64,000 nt of DNA, from the NCBI GenBank assembly GCA_038380435.1, contig JAWZYU010000024.1, positions 54,088,613 through 54,152,612 on the forward strand, given 5' to 3'. A program made the position numbers and the translations under genes. Below, piece after piece: positions 55,751 through 64,000 of this stretch. Below the pieces are notes generated by a model that was not told the origin of the DNA, did no database searches, and saw only the letters and a program-made list of their open reading frames with translations. How positions within the stretch are numbered: the first letter of the stretch is position 1; every line of letters begins with the position of its first letter. The stretch comes from Ryuthela nishihirai (Eukaryota > Arthropoda > Arachnida > Araneae > Heptathelidae).

Positions 55751-57343
55751 CACTGAAGTGCCATTGAATTAGGGATAGCAACCTAGTAACACGTTGGACC
55801 CCCTCTGGCCCTGATAACGGCTGCCACACGATAAGGCAAGGACTCCACAACTTGCGTAAATGTTCCACAGATATAGAAACCCATGCATCCTCCAGAGCTG
55901 TCCACAATTTTCTCAAGGTCGTTGCTGATGGGACACGGGCCTGAACACTCTGCTCGACAGCATCCCAAATATTTTCGATGGGATTTAAATCTGGGCTTCT
56001 AGGTGGCCGATTCATTATTTCAAAGTCAGCAGAATACTCCTGCAACCATGCAGTAGCCAACCTGGACCTGTGAGATGAACAGTTGTCTTGCTGGTAGATG
56101 CCATCTCCATTGGGATGTATGATGGCCATAAATGGTTGTAAATGGTCAGTCACAAGTTCTACGTACCAGTATGCTTTGAGAGTTGTCGGTACACGTACCA
56201 AAGGTCCTCACGGAATCGACAGTCTATGACACTTCCCCCCCCCCCCCCGCCCGACCATTTGTCATATAAAATCCATTTGTGATAGTTAATGTTTTTTTTA
56301 TATTTTTTATTTACTTTATTTTCTTTAACAAATATTAATTTTTCATAACCTGAAAGAGCTCGAAAGCTCCTTGGTTGTTCATATGTACCTATCGATAGTT
56401 TTGCTTGGTTTTGTGCTTTTATTGTTTCTCTGTTCTTTGTAAAGTGTTGTATTGATATTGTATTTGACAAAGTGTTGTGCATTGTGTGTTTATTGTCCTC
56501 GTGTATTTCTCTGTTATAATAAATTTGAATTTGAAAATCGTTAAGTTTCTCCATCGTTGAATTGAAAAGAACAATCGATCGAAACGAATCCTCTTCCCAC
56601 CTGTCACATGGAGGATCAATACAGGCCATCACTGCCACCACCTGCTTGTGCTGTCCCAACCTGACATGCAGGATCAGAGACTGAGGCCAAGGGATTGGCG
56701 CCATAACCTCAGTCTCCCATCGGCGTGATGAAGTTTAAATCGGGATTCATCACTCTAGGTTATCCGTTGCCAATTTTCGATGTTCTTTAGAGCAGGCAAG
56801 GCGTTGAACAAGGTGTCATGTCATTAGAAGTGGGACTCTCATAGGTCAGAGGCTCCTGAAGCCAAGACGATGAAGTGAGCATTGCACAGTTCGTGAAATG
56901 ACTTCCTGGCTGGAACCTGTGTTCAGATGGGAGGTGATTTCAGATAATGTCTGGCCCTTATTGGTCCATATGACATGGTCTGACGGCGAAGCCCACAATC
57001 ATTCAAGACTGGTTGTCCTTTGCAGTTTGTCTGGGTGTTTGGTTTTTTGCTGGGAATTTTCATATTCCTGGAACACTCTTGAAACTGTTGTATGAGAAAA
57101 TAAAAGTTCGTTGACAATTTTGGAGATAGTGTCCCATCCATTGGGCACCTACGATCTGCCCTCTGTCAAATGCATCTAAATACCACGCCTTTCCCATTAC
57201 GCTTCTCACGACGAATGCTTGGGGAAGTCAAAACTGACAGCTATATATAACCAGAGTTTCAACCACTCATGCGTGCAAATGCGGGACATGCGGTACTGAA
57301 TTTGGATAATGTCTCCTATCCCGAATTCAATGGCACTTCAGTG
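55751..57343 (-). mobile_element. Tc1-type transposon with dead transposase
   Basis: The ends CACTGAAGTGCCATTGAATT (left) and the near complement (right) are inverted repeats with TA flanks at 55749-55750 and 57344-57345. The minus strand carries a broken transposase. C-terminal DDE motifs are in 56201-55683: GIYQQDNCSSH, SPDLNPIENIWD and LRKLWTALEDAW. Upstream remains of the N-terminal region lie near 57180-56640. An AT-rich block with a C run (about 56230-56610) interrupts the domain. Confidence 0.87.
56230..56610. mobile_element. Secondary insertion inside the Tc1 element
   Basis: On the minus strand, transposase text ends in QVGTAQAGGGS around 56640 and resumes as GPLVRVPTTLKAYW around 56215. 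The interval begins with a run of C residues (about 56236-56249) and is AT-rich. It has no counterpart in Tc1 proteins. Exact borders and a target duplication were not found. Confidence 0.5.
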
Positions 57344-57538
57344 TATAATTTATCCACTAGAAAATAACACTGATTGTTACTTTTGATAGTCAATTGGAAG
57401 TTTGCACAAGTCAAAACTGAAATAAATGTTCTGCACAGAGAAGCTTTCAATTTGAAGTAAACTATCCATTTACTTCCTATGATGGTATGAAAACTTTTTT
57501 AGGGTATTTTTTTTTACAAGGAATTATAAATACATTAC

Positions 57539-57716
57539 CTTCATATTGGGCAATAATCCTCATAGTTTCATCTGTACCTTTGTGAGCAGATGTAATTCTC
57601 ATTTCTGATGGCACACCAAGTTTCTGACATGCTTTAGATATTTTTTGGCAGTGATCTTTATCTGACACTGAGCCCATTAATATAACAACTTGTGCAGTAG
57701 GTTTTGTAAGAAATTT
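57539..57716 (-). CDS. PAICS: PAICS, start of AIR carboxylase domain
   Basis: The exon begins in phase 0 after acceptor atttcag and ends with GAA G before donor gtaatg (178 nt). It encodes [18 protein letters not shown] and then [26 protein letters not shown]. This is the nucleotide-binding GSxSD loop and the SAHKG segment of the carboxylase. SAHKG (rather than the bacterial SAHRTP) indicates the animal-type class II enzyme. The first residues (KFLTKPTA) are the linker between the two enzyme domains and are variable. It joins directly to 62492-62661 upstream and 51037-51195 downstream. Confidence 0.95.
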
Positions 57717-57719
57717 CTG

Positions 57720-58940
57720 AAATTTAATAACAGGAAAAACAGTGAAATACATTTGCAATAAATGGAAATTTCATAAAAACTTAATTCAGGTCATTATTAT
57801 AACATTAGCTTTTACTAAAAGTTCATCCAGATTATATGGACAGTGTGAGGAATTCACTGTTTTAGCATATATTACAGAATTTTCCTGTTAATTCAGTGAA
57901 AAGTTAATTTGAAGTTTTTTTTTAACTTCTAAACTGTGAAGGAGTACAGAATTGAAAATGAACACATAAAACAAACCTAATCTTGATTGCCAAGAGCAGT
58001 TCCACAGCATTTAATGCAATTCCAGTACATCTTGGTGTTCTACTTGTGTTTTGTTGTTAGCAATGAGTTCCAGTTTCATATCTCAGGGTGCAAAAGTGGT
58101 CTTAGGATTCTTTATACCATTTCAAGGTTTCTATTATCTAGGAATTACACTAGAGAAATTATAGTAATTATGAAAAATAATTTTGGGGCCTCCTGAAGTG
58201 TGGAATGCATCAAAACAGCTTAACCGTGTATGTAAAATGTGGATTTTTGTAAGTTTTTGCTTGTAATATACTGTAAGCAGGCTTTCCACACATCTGTTGA
58301 AGCTTTCTATCCTGTACGTGAAAGTAGTTTATTCACTTTAAACATCACATTCCTCATTTAGCAATCTAAATAATTTTGCACTTACAGCAGTCTGAAATCC
58401 TGAACACACAATGACAAATTTAACAAAATGTTAAAATTGCACAGATGTGTACCAGTAACATCTTCAGGGAGTAATCTCAAGGTGAGGATGCTGCTGAGAT
58501 ACAAAACTTCACTTAGTGCCATTCTGATTCCATTAGGTATATTAAAAATACTACAAGCATTGAAAACCACTCAACACCAACAGGAAGACTGTAGTCTTAA
58601 TCAGCCAGATGAAAAGGAAAAGTTAAAAGAAACTTCAAAGGAAAAACCAGAAAGTATAAAAGATATCCACAGGAAGTAACCTAACACAGCATTAGCTGAA
58701 AATTCAATAAACAAATATAGCTAAATGAAAGCACTAGCAGTCCCACCAACTTTCACACAGCTGAAATGACAAAAACTTCCCAATATCTATTGGTACAATT
58801 TAGCTATTCCTAGCAATAATTAACAAGCACTTTATTTCTAGTACTATGATTTGAACAATTTGAGTGCAGTGTTGGAACTGCATATCGAAAAGAATCTTCT
58901 AGAGTAGAGAATATACACTGCACTACAAAATATTAGAGAA
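57720..58940. other. PAICS intron sequence, no gene seen
   Basis: AT-rich. A lysine-rich open frame at 58404-58679 on the plus strand has no recognisable domain and no in-frame acceptor. Confidence 0.4.
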
Positions 58941-58951
58941 TTACAGTGATA

Positions 58952-59098
58952 TGTCAATGGGAATCTAACTTGAAAGTATTAAATTGAAAACTGTGACTGA
59001 AAATATATTTGATTATGATCTTTAATTTACCTTGTCACATTTTTCCCTTAAATGCATATTTCAGAAGTCAGAGCAACCAAGTTAGATTCCCACTGACA
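58952..59098. mobile_element. Small inverted-repeat element
   Basis: tgtcaatgggaatctaactt at the left and its near complement aagttagattcccactgaca at the right, with weaker internal complementarity (gactgaaaatat and atatttcagaagtc). This suggests an old MITE of about 150 bp. Confidence 0.5.
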
Positions 59099-59153
59099 AA
59101 ATGAAAATTAACATTTTGGTAGGGTGGTGTTTAAGCTCTTTCATGGGCTTTTC
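59098..59153 (+). repeat. 56-bp repeat shared with 61725-61785
   Basis: The text aaaatgaaaattaacatttt followed by ggtagggtggtgtttaagct and ctttcatgggctttt appears in both places with one visible base change. It directly abuts the inverted-repeat element at 58952-59098. Confidence 0.6.
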
Positions 59154-59740
59154 TAGTGGGACAGTATACAACAGTGCTGTAAATCAACTTGCAAATCCGT
59201 TAATTCAATGCCTTGCTTTGAAATTTAAAAATTATATCTAATACTGATACACAAGAATCACCAACACTACAGATGTGTATAACTAAAAAATTGTGCAATG
59301 CTTGGACAGAACCAAAAAAACTTCCACCTAACAGTTAACTAAGTAACTTTTAATATGTCTATATATATAAAGCAAAAAGTCTGCATTATTGTGGCACAAA
59401 AAATTTAAAGCACTTCCAGGAAAGCTAGGAAGTTGAAATTTCGCATGCTAATAAGTGATCACAATGTAACTAACATGTGAACAATGGACCCCCCTCCCCA
59501 CCACCACCACTAAAATAAATAAATAAATAAAAATGCAGGGGACTCTCGGAATTTTAAAAGAAGCTAACTTTTTTTGCAGATAGTGATCTATAACTTTCAC
59601 CAATCAATTCCTAGGTAGAAAAAAATGGGTGCTGCAGATTTAGATCCAGAGATAACAGACCTTAAAGTTCAGACCAACCAGGGGCAATACAACAGGCTTT
59701 CCTTTGCTGCTGGGTGAAACAACTGATTTATGTCCAAGTG

Positions 59741-59760
59741 CACACACACACACACACACA
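59741..59760. repeat. (CA)n microsatellite
   Basis: Ten perfect CA units followed by tgtatatgtatatata. The cysteine/valine-rich open frame on the minus strand is this microsatellite. Confidence 0.95.
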
Positions 59761-60440
59761 TGTATATGTATATATAAAATGCATCTGGCAGGCAGGTATT
59801 TAGCATATGCACAAGTATTACAACTGTATATAAAACGAAATTCCCCTCCATTGCACTCACTTATGTGATAGCTCTCATAGCAAACACATCTATTGTCTCT
59901 CACTGTTTCATCTGTATTTCCCATTATTTTATTATCCAATTTTGTGTTGTTATTAAGCTAACAATTTAAAACAACAATTTCAGGGTTAGTCTCACAAAGG
60001 ATATCCTTTTCTGCATCCAACAAATAAAGTCTGCAAGTCTTATTTCTGGTAATGCCCTCCAGGATCACAGTCTTTCCTACCCCAAGCATGAAAACTAAAT
60101 GTCTCTCAGTGATTATTTATGAAGAACATCTTAGGGCATGAATGAGTTATCAAATTATGTTACCAATAATGAGTCAAGATTAGTAAAAGAACAAAGGAAA
60201 GCCCATGATAGAATATTGGGATGTGTAAATTGTAATATGGATACTTTTTTGAGAGGACCAGGAAAATAAATATTTAACACAAATGAAAATATGATCACAC
60301 AAAAGAATTGCAATGGCTGTAGCAACTTCAAGCATCACTGCTCTTCTGCTGCAAGGGTGAAAATTTATTCTGCATTAAAGTTATTTTTCAATCTGACATA
60401 CAATGAAGCTAAGGCTTGCAAAATTAATAAAGTCAGCATA

Positions 60441-60605
60441 ATAGGCTATTAATCTACAGGACCTGGGTTCGAGCCCTGGGTAAGGCATGTATGATGTGTT
60501 GTTTTTCGGCTGAGGTCCCGCCATTCTCACAGATCTACCATGGCGTATAAACTGACAGTCTCCTGTCAGACCTCTGTGGCAAGCAGCTGTTTGAAGTGGT
60601 ATTTA
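60441..60605 (+). mobile_element. SINE-B copy
   Basis: B box intact (gggttcgagccc), A box lost. The body ends gcaagcagctgtttgaagtgg. It faces the SINE-B copy at 60845 in inverted orientation. Confidence 0.85.
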
Positions 60606-60844
60606 TTTTTACAGAAATGTGCAATAATTACTTCAGGTGAATGTACAATGTCGCATAAAGCAGGAATCATGGCCATAAATCGTACAATTCAGGATATCAG
60701 ACAGTGACAAGGTGATGGGAGAACAGCCTTATCTTTGGTGATTTCCAACAAAACTCTCCTTATGATTCCATGAGATACAAGAGATAATTAATTTAATATA
60801 TCCATAATGTCTTCATTTATGTGGAGAATATAAATAAAAATAAA

Positions 60845-61030
60845 TACCCCCCTCAAGCAGCTGCTTGCCACAGAGGTCTGACAGGAGCCTGTCAGTTTAT
60901 ATGCCATAGTAGAAAAGGATGGCAGGACCTCAGCAGAAAACAACACGAACATCCATGACTTACCCGGGGCTCGAACCCAGGTCCCTTAGATCAGTAACCA
61001 AGCGCGCTAACCACTTGGCCACAGGACGGC
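60845..61030 (-). mobile_element. SINE-B copy, complete
   Basis: The best complete SINE-B. On the minus strand it starts gccgtcctgtggccaagtgg, with an A box overlapping tggccaagtggttagcgcg and a B box gggttcgagcccc. It ends at ccccctcaagcagctgcttg (plus-strand text). Confidence 0.9.
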
Positions 61031-61169
61031 ACTGGTACTTATATCAATTATGAGAGTACTTTTAAACAAAGATAAACAGCAGCTGAATTTTCAAACTTTC
61101 TATTGCAAAGTGGTGATTATAATATTATTGAAATAAATGGCCAAACTGACATTCCTGTTTGAAAATTTG

Positions 61170-61340
61170 TTCCAGGGGATCTAAGGGATGTGTAGGAATG
61201 AGGAACATGCCCCCACTTTGAGAATGCTAATAAGGATAATTATGGCAAAAAATTGCTATACATATTATATGCATTTTTTGAGAAATTTTTAAAGAACACA
61301 GATTTATGTTGCAATGGAAATCCAGTCTCTTGCCCTTTCA
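61170..61340. repeat. Dispersed repeat related to 27828-27985
   Basis: It shares the catgcccccactttgagaat / gctaataaggat core and the later ggaaatccagtctcttgcc segment with the copy at 27828. Confidence 0.45.
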
Positions 61341-61724
61341 CCCCTATAATACACCCACCATACTAAACAAGTAATATGGCAATTATTTCAGTTAAGAAAT
61401 TACATAATTTGTGCAACTGGCTTAACACATATTACACAAAAATGAATTTCAACTTTCAATTTCTATCAGAAAGTTTTTTTTTTTTGCTCCTTAATATATT
61501 CTATATTATCAATACCCTTGAGAGCAATGCATTATATGAAAACACGAAAAAACATTTTTTTTTAGATCTAGTACATTTTTCAAATGTTTCTTGGAACTGT
61601 TGAGTTCCATAGTGAAAAGAAACTGCATTAGGGCAGAGGTTTAAACAAAATAAACACTTTTTACTTAATTATTTTCTATATTTTCCAATTTATTTTCTGT
61701 AATTAAGTATGGCTGCTCATATAC

Positions 61725-61785
61725 ACAAAATGAAAATTAACATTTCGGTAGGGTGGTGTTTAAGCTCTTTCATGGGCTTTTTCAA
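61725..61785 (+). repeat. Second copy of the 56-bp repeat
   Basis: Nearly identical to 59098-59153 and in the same orientation, 2.6 kb away within the same PAICS intron. Confidence 0.6.
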
Positions 61786-61789
61786 ACAT

Positions 61790-62485
61790 GGAAATATATA
61801 GAAATTAACATTAGTATACACAATAGCTACAGCTTCATTTGTATCATAAAACCTCAAGCAACCAACCATCTAGTTGCAACCTGTCAAATGTTTGGAAGAA
61901 AAAATTCTTCAACCAATTTATTAATAACTTCATTTACGAGTGACTAGCCCAGAAAAGCCATGGCAGCATCACCTAACTGCCAGATCCTCCACTTTGCAAA
62001 GGCATTATAGTTCCTAAATTGGGTCTAATCACAGGAAGGGATCCGAATTTTTAAATCCAACATCAGGTATATATGTACACCATGCATGAATTTTGTGACC
62101 ACTCTGTCAAATACCTGTGGAATTATAAGGGTGTCAAAATTTTCAGAATAGAAATAAAACTCAGTAACTTCTGTATAACAAAGCCACTAGCAATGAAATT
62201 GCACACTGATGTCAGCATGATGTAGAAGAAACAGACACATTCTTTACAGTGTCTGCTGCCAATTAGGATACCCTTATTAAGATATCACCTTGATAATATT
62301 CAGAAATTTTGTAAGGTTGGGATCTCAGTGTATTAACACTGAAAAAGCTCTAAAGCACAAAAAAAAGAGTTTCTCAACTTCAAAACCATTAATCCCCATA
62401 TTTTATTAATTATGTTCATACAAACTCCACTATACTCAGCAATTAAAAAAAAAAAAGCAAAAAGTAACAAAATATTACAATTCAT
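61790..62485. other. PAICS intron sequence, no gene seen
   Basis: AT-rich with nothing recognisable up to the donor site at 62491. Confidence 0.4.
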
Positions 62486-62491
62486 TCTCAC

Positions 62492-62661
62492 CTTGACTTG
62501 CTCCGAAACCCACTGGAAATTTCGCTTTACTTGATCTAGATCTTCAGAAGTAACTTCTTGAAGATTTCTATATACTTGTTTATCAACCATAAGTCTTTTA
62601 TCACCTGAAGGCCAAAGTCTCCAAGAATCACTGTCAATCACATCAGCTAATACAATTTCCC
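62492..62661 (-). CDS. PAICS: PAICS, end of the SAICAR synthetase domain
   Basis: This is the first PAICS coding exon in the window, reading leftwards: 170 nt, entering with two bases of a split codon after acceptor gtttcag and leaving in phase 0 at donor gtgaga. It encodes [20 protein letters not shown] and then [19 protein letters not shown] and [21 protein letters not shown] is the C-terminal signature region of SAICAR synthetase, which joins aspartate to CAIR in purine synthesis. In animals this domain is fused to AIR carboxylase, and the next exon confirms the fusion. Earlier exons should lie beyond 64000. Confidence 0.95.
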
Positions 62662-62940
62662 CTGAAACAAATGGAAAACAATTACAGCAGGCCCTATGAA
62701 ATTGTATTACCAACTCATCAGATCCCATCAACTTCAACTTATGCTATCATATAACATACATATATATGATAAGTTGATGTATAACATGCATAATATATCA
62801 ACTTACTTATCATAACAACTGAAAAGATTTTGAATTTGTTTCATAAAATCACTGTGAAGATATAGAATGCAAATGGGGAGGGGATGTAATCTCCATTTTC
62901 AGAGTTGTCCTCATTTGTGGTTGTTGGATATACTGAATTA
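62662..62940. other. PAICS intron sequence
   Basis: AT-rich, with a small imperfect hairpin around 62745-62815 (tatgataagttgat repeats). Nothing else was recognised. Confidence 0.4.
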
Positions 62941-64000
62941 CAGAGTGTTCAAAAAGTCTGTGCACCTGATGAGGAATACCTGTACTATTACAATAAACGT
63001 TGAAAGTGTCTAGTGCATCTTGAGACATTTAGGGACACGTGATGGTGTTAGTGTGATGTTAGTGGGAGAGACATGGTCGCCTGACTGTCAAGCAGTCAGT
63101 TAGCCACATTGAGCCAAGCAGTCAGGCACTGTAGACATGCGTTGTGGCAATGGTGTTACCTGTTGAGGAGCATAAGTTCCTTGTGGAACATGTGTTTCGG
63201 TGTGGCAGAGAATACATACAAGATGTTCAACAACGATTCCAGGCACAGTTTCCGGAAACCAAGGTGCCCCATTGTAATGCAGTGAGGCAGTTAATTCAGA
63301 AATTCTGGGAAACCGGTTCCATGTGTGACATGACCAGATCTGGTAGCCATCAATACTGACAGAGGAGAAAGTGTTGGATATCACAGACGGCATGCTCCGA
63401 AGCCCAAAAAAGTCCATCAGGAAACTGTCGTAGCAGGTTGGTGTTTCATATGGCACAGCCCATACAGCTGTAAAAAAACGCCTAGGCCTATACCCTTACA
63501 AAATCACATTCATGCATGAAATAAAACCTGCCGACAGTGTTAAGCGGAGTGCATATTGCAGGTGGTTTGTAGACTTTCTTGACCACGAAGAAGGACATTT
63601 TGGATGTCACATTCTAGACGAGGTGTACTTCCATTTGTCAGGGTATGTAAACAGTCAAAACCCGCGCCTCTGGTCCTCACACACTCTCCATGAGTTCCAT
63701 GAGTCACCACTGCATGATCAGAACATTGGTGTTTTGGGTTGGAATTTCATGTAGGTGCATAGTCGGACCCATTTTTTCCTCTGAGACTGTCAACTCCCAC
63801 AATACTGTGACAATATTCTTTATCCTTTCTTTGTGCAATTATCAGAAGATGAAATTAACAGGGCCTACTTTCAGCAGGATGGTGCCACGGCCCACACATT
63901 GCATATGTCTATGGCACTCTTGCACGATTATTTCCCTGCCTGATTTTTATCTCTGGGGTGCAATGAAAAACTGTATTTGGATAATCCCTGCACAATTGAT
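62941..64000 (+). pseudogene. mariner/Tc-like element with N-terminal HTH domain, cut by window edge
   Basis: The left end, cagagtgttcaaaaagtctg preceded by TA (62939-62940), is typical of this group. The plus strand carries a transposase in pieces. 63144-63359 resembles the HTH domain often called DUF4817: EHKFLVEHVFRCGREYIQDV, KVPHCNAVRQLIQKFWETGS. A DDE portion is recognisable near 63865-63910 (AYFQQDGATAH). Stops and shifts separate the parts, so it is dead. It lies in a PAICS intron, antisense to the gene; the right end is outside the window. Confidence 0.8.

Noticed and set aside
58404..58679. Plus-strand lysine/glutamate-rich open frame in a PAICS intron
   Set aside because: The nearest acceptor (ttacag at 58387) leads to stops in all frames, and no domain is recognisable.

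Overview
The window looks like animal nuclear DNA: AT-rich, intron-rich and crowded with decayed transposable elements. Nothing in it resembles a prokaryotic operon, a CRISPR array or an organelle genome. Two conserved single-copy genes can be recognised, both on the minus strand. PAICS (bifunctional SAICAR synthetase / AIR carboxylase, de novo purine synthesis) is represented by its last four coding exons: 62492-62661, 57539-57716, 51037-51195 and 44040-44203. Phases match and all splice sites are GT-AG, so they join into the C-terminal half of the protein. Its 5' exons lie beyond position 64000. PDS5 (cohesin-associated HEAT-repeat protein) is represented by its first coding exon at 4455-4562; the rest of the gene lies to the left of the window. 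The gene order is therefore PAICS then PDS5, in tandem, with about 40 kb between the PAICS stop codon and the PDS5 start codon. A possible upstream PDS5 promoter and non-coding exon lies near 31640-31700.

Nearly everything else is repeat-derived. (1) An RTE/BovB-like LINE family (endonuclease plus reverse transcriptase, 3' end rich in ATG/TGA triplets): two full-length but dead copies of about 3.6 kb with target duplications (5751-9355 and 19452-24298), a 3'-lacking copy (47897-50407), degenerate copies (10375-11560, 14868-17337) and a short 3' fragment (42898-43013). (2) Two abundant tRNA-derived SINE families: 'SINE-A' of about 385 bp and 'SINE-B' of about 190 bp. A third tRNA-like repeat is less common. 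(3) DNA transposons: four Tc1/mariner-type elements or pseudogenes, a piggyBac element nested in a LINE at TTAA, hAT-like and Harbinger-like MITEs, very small hairpin elements and three large foldbacks. (4) Two degenerate tandem arrays (24839-25560, and 31996-33035 with a roughly 115-bp higher-order period). (5) A decayed copy of a repetitive invertebrate protein of unknown function (about 34150-35780).

The fused SAICAR synthetase / class II AIR carboxylase and the PDS5 exon indicate a metazoan. The mix of RTE LINEs, tRNA SINEs and Tc1/piggyBac elements suggests an invertebrate; a chelicerate such as a horseshoe crab would fit, but that is a guess. I found no convincing new multi-gene system. 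The most informative observations concern the repeats: nested insertions with readable target duplications, two LINE copies sharing the same disabling lesions, a SINE/LINE fusion at a 4-bp microhomology, a GC-rich insertion with a perfect 14-bp duplication, and the two tandem arrays. Boundaries without target duplications are approximate, and all similarities were judged by eye.
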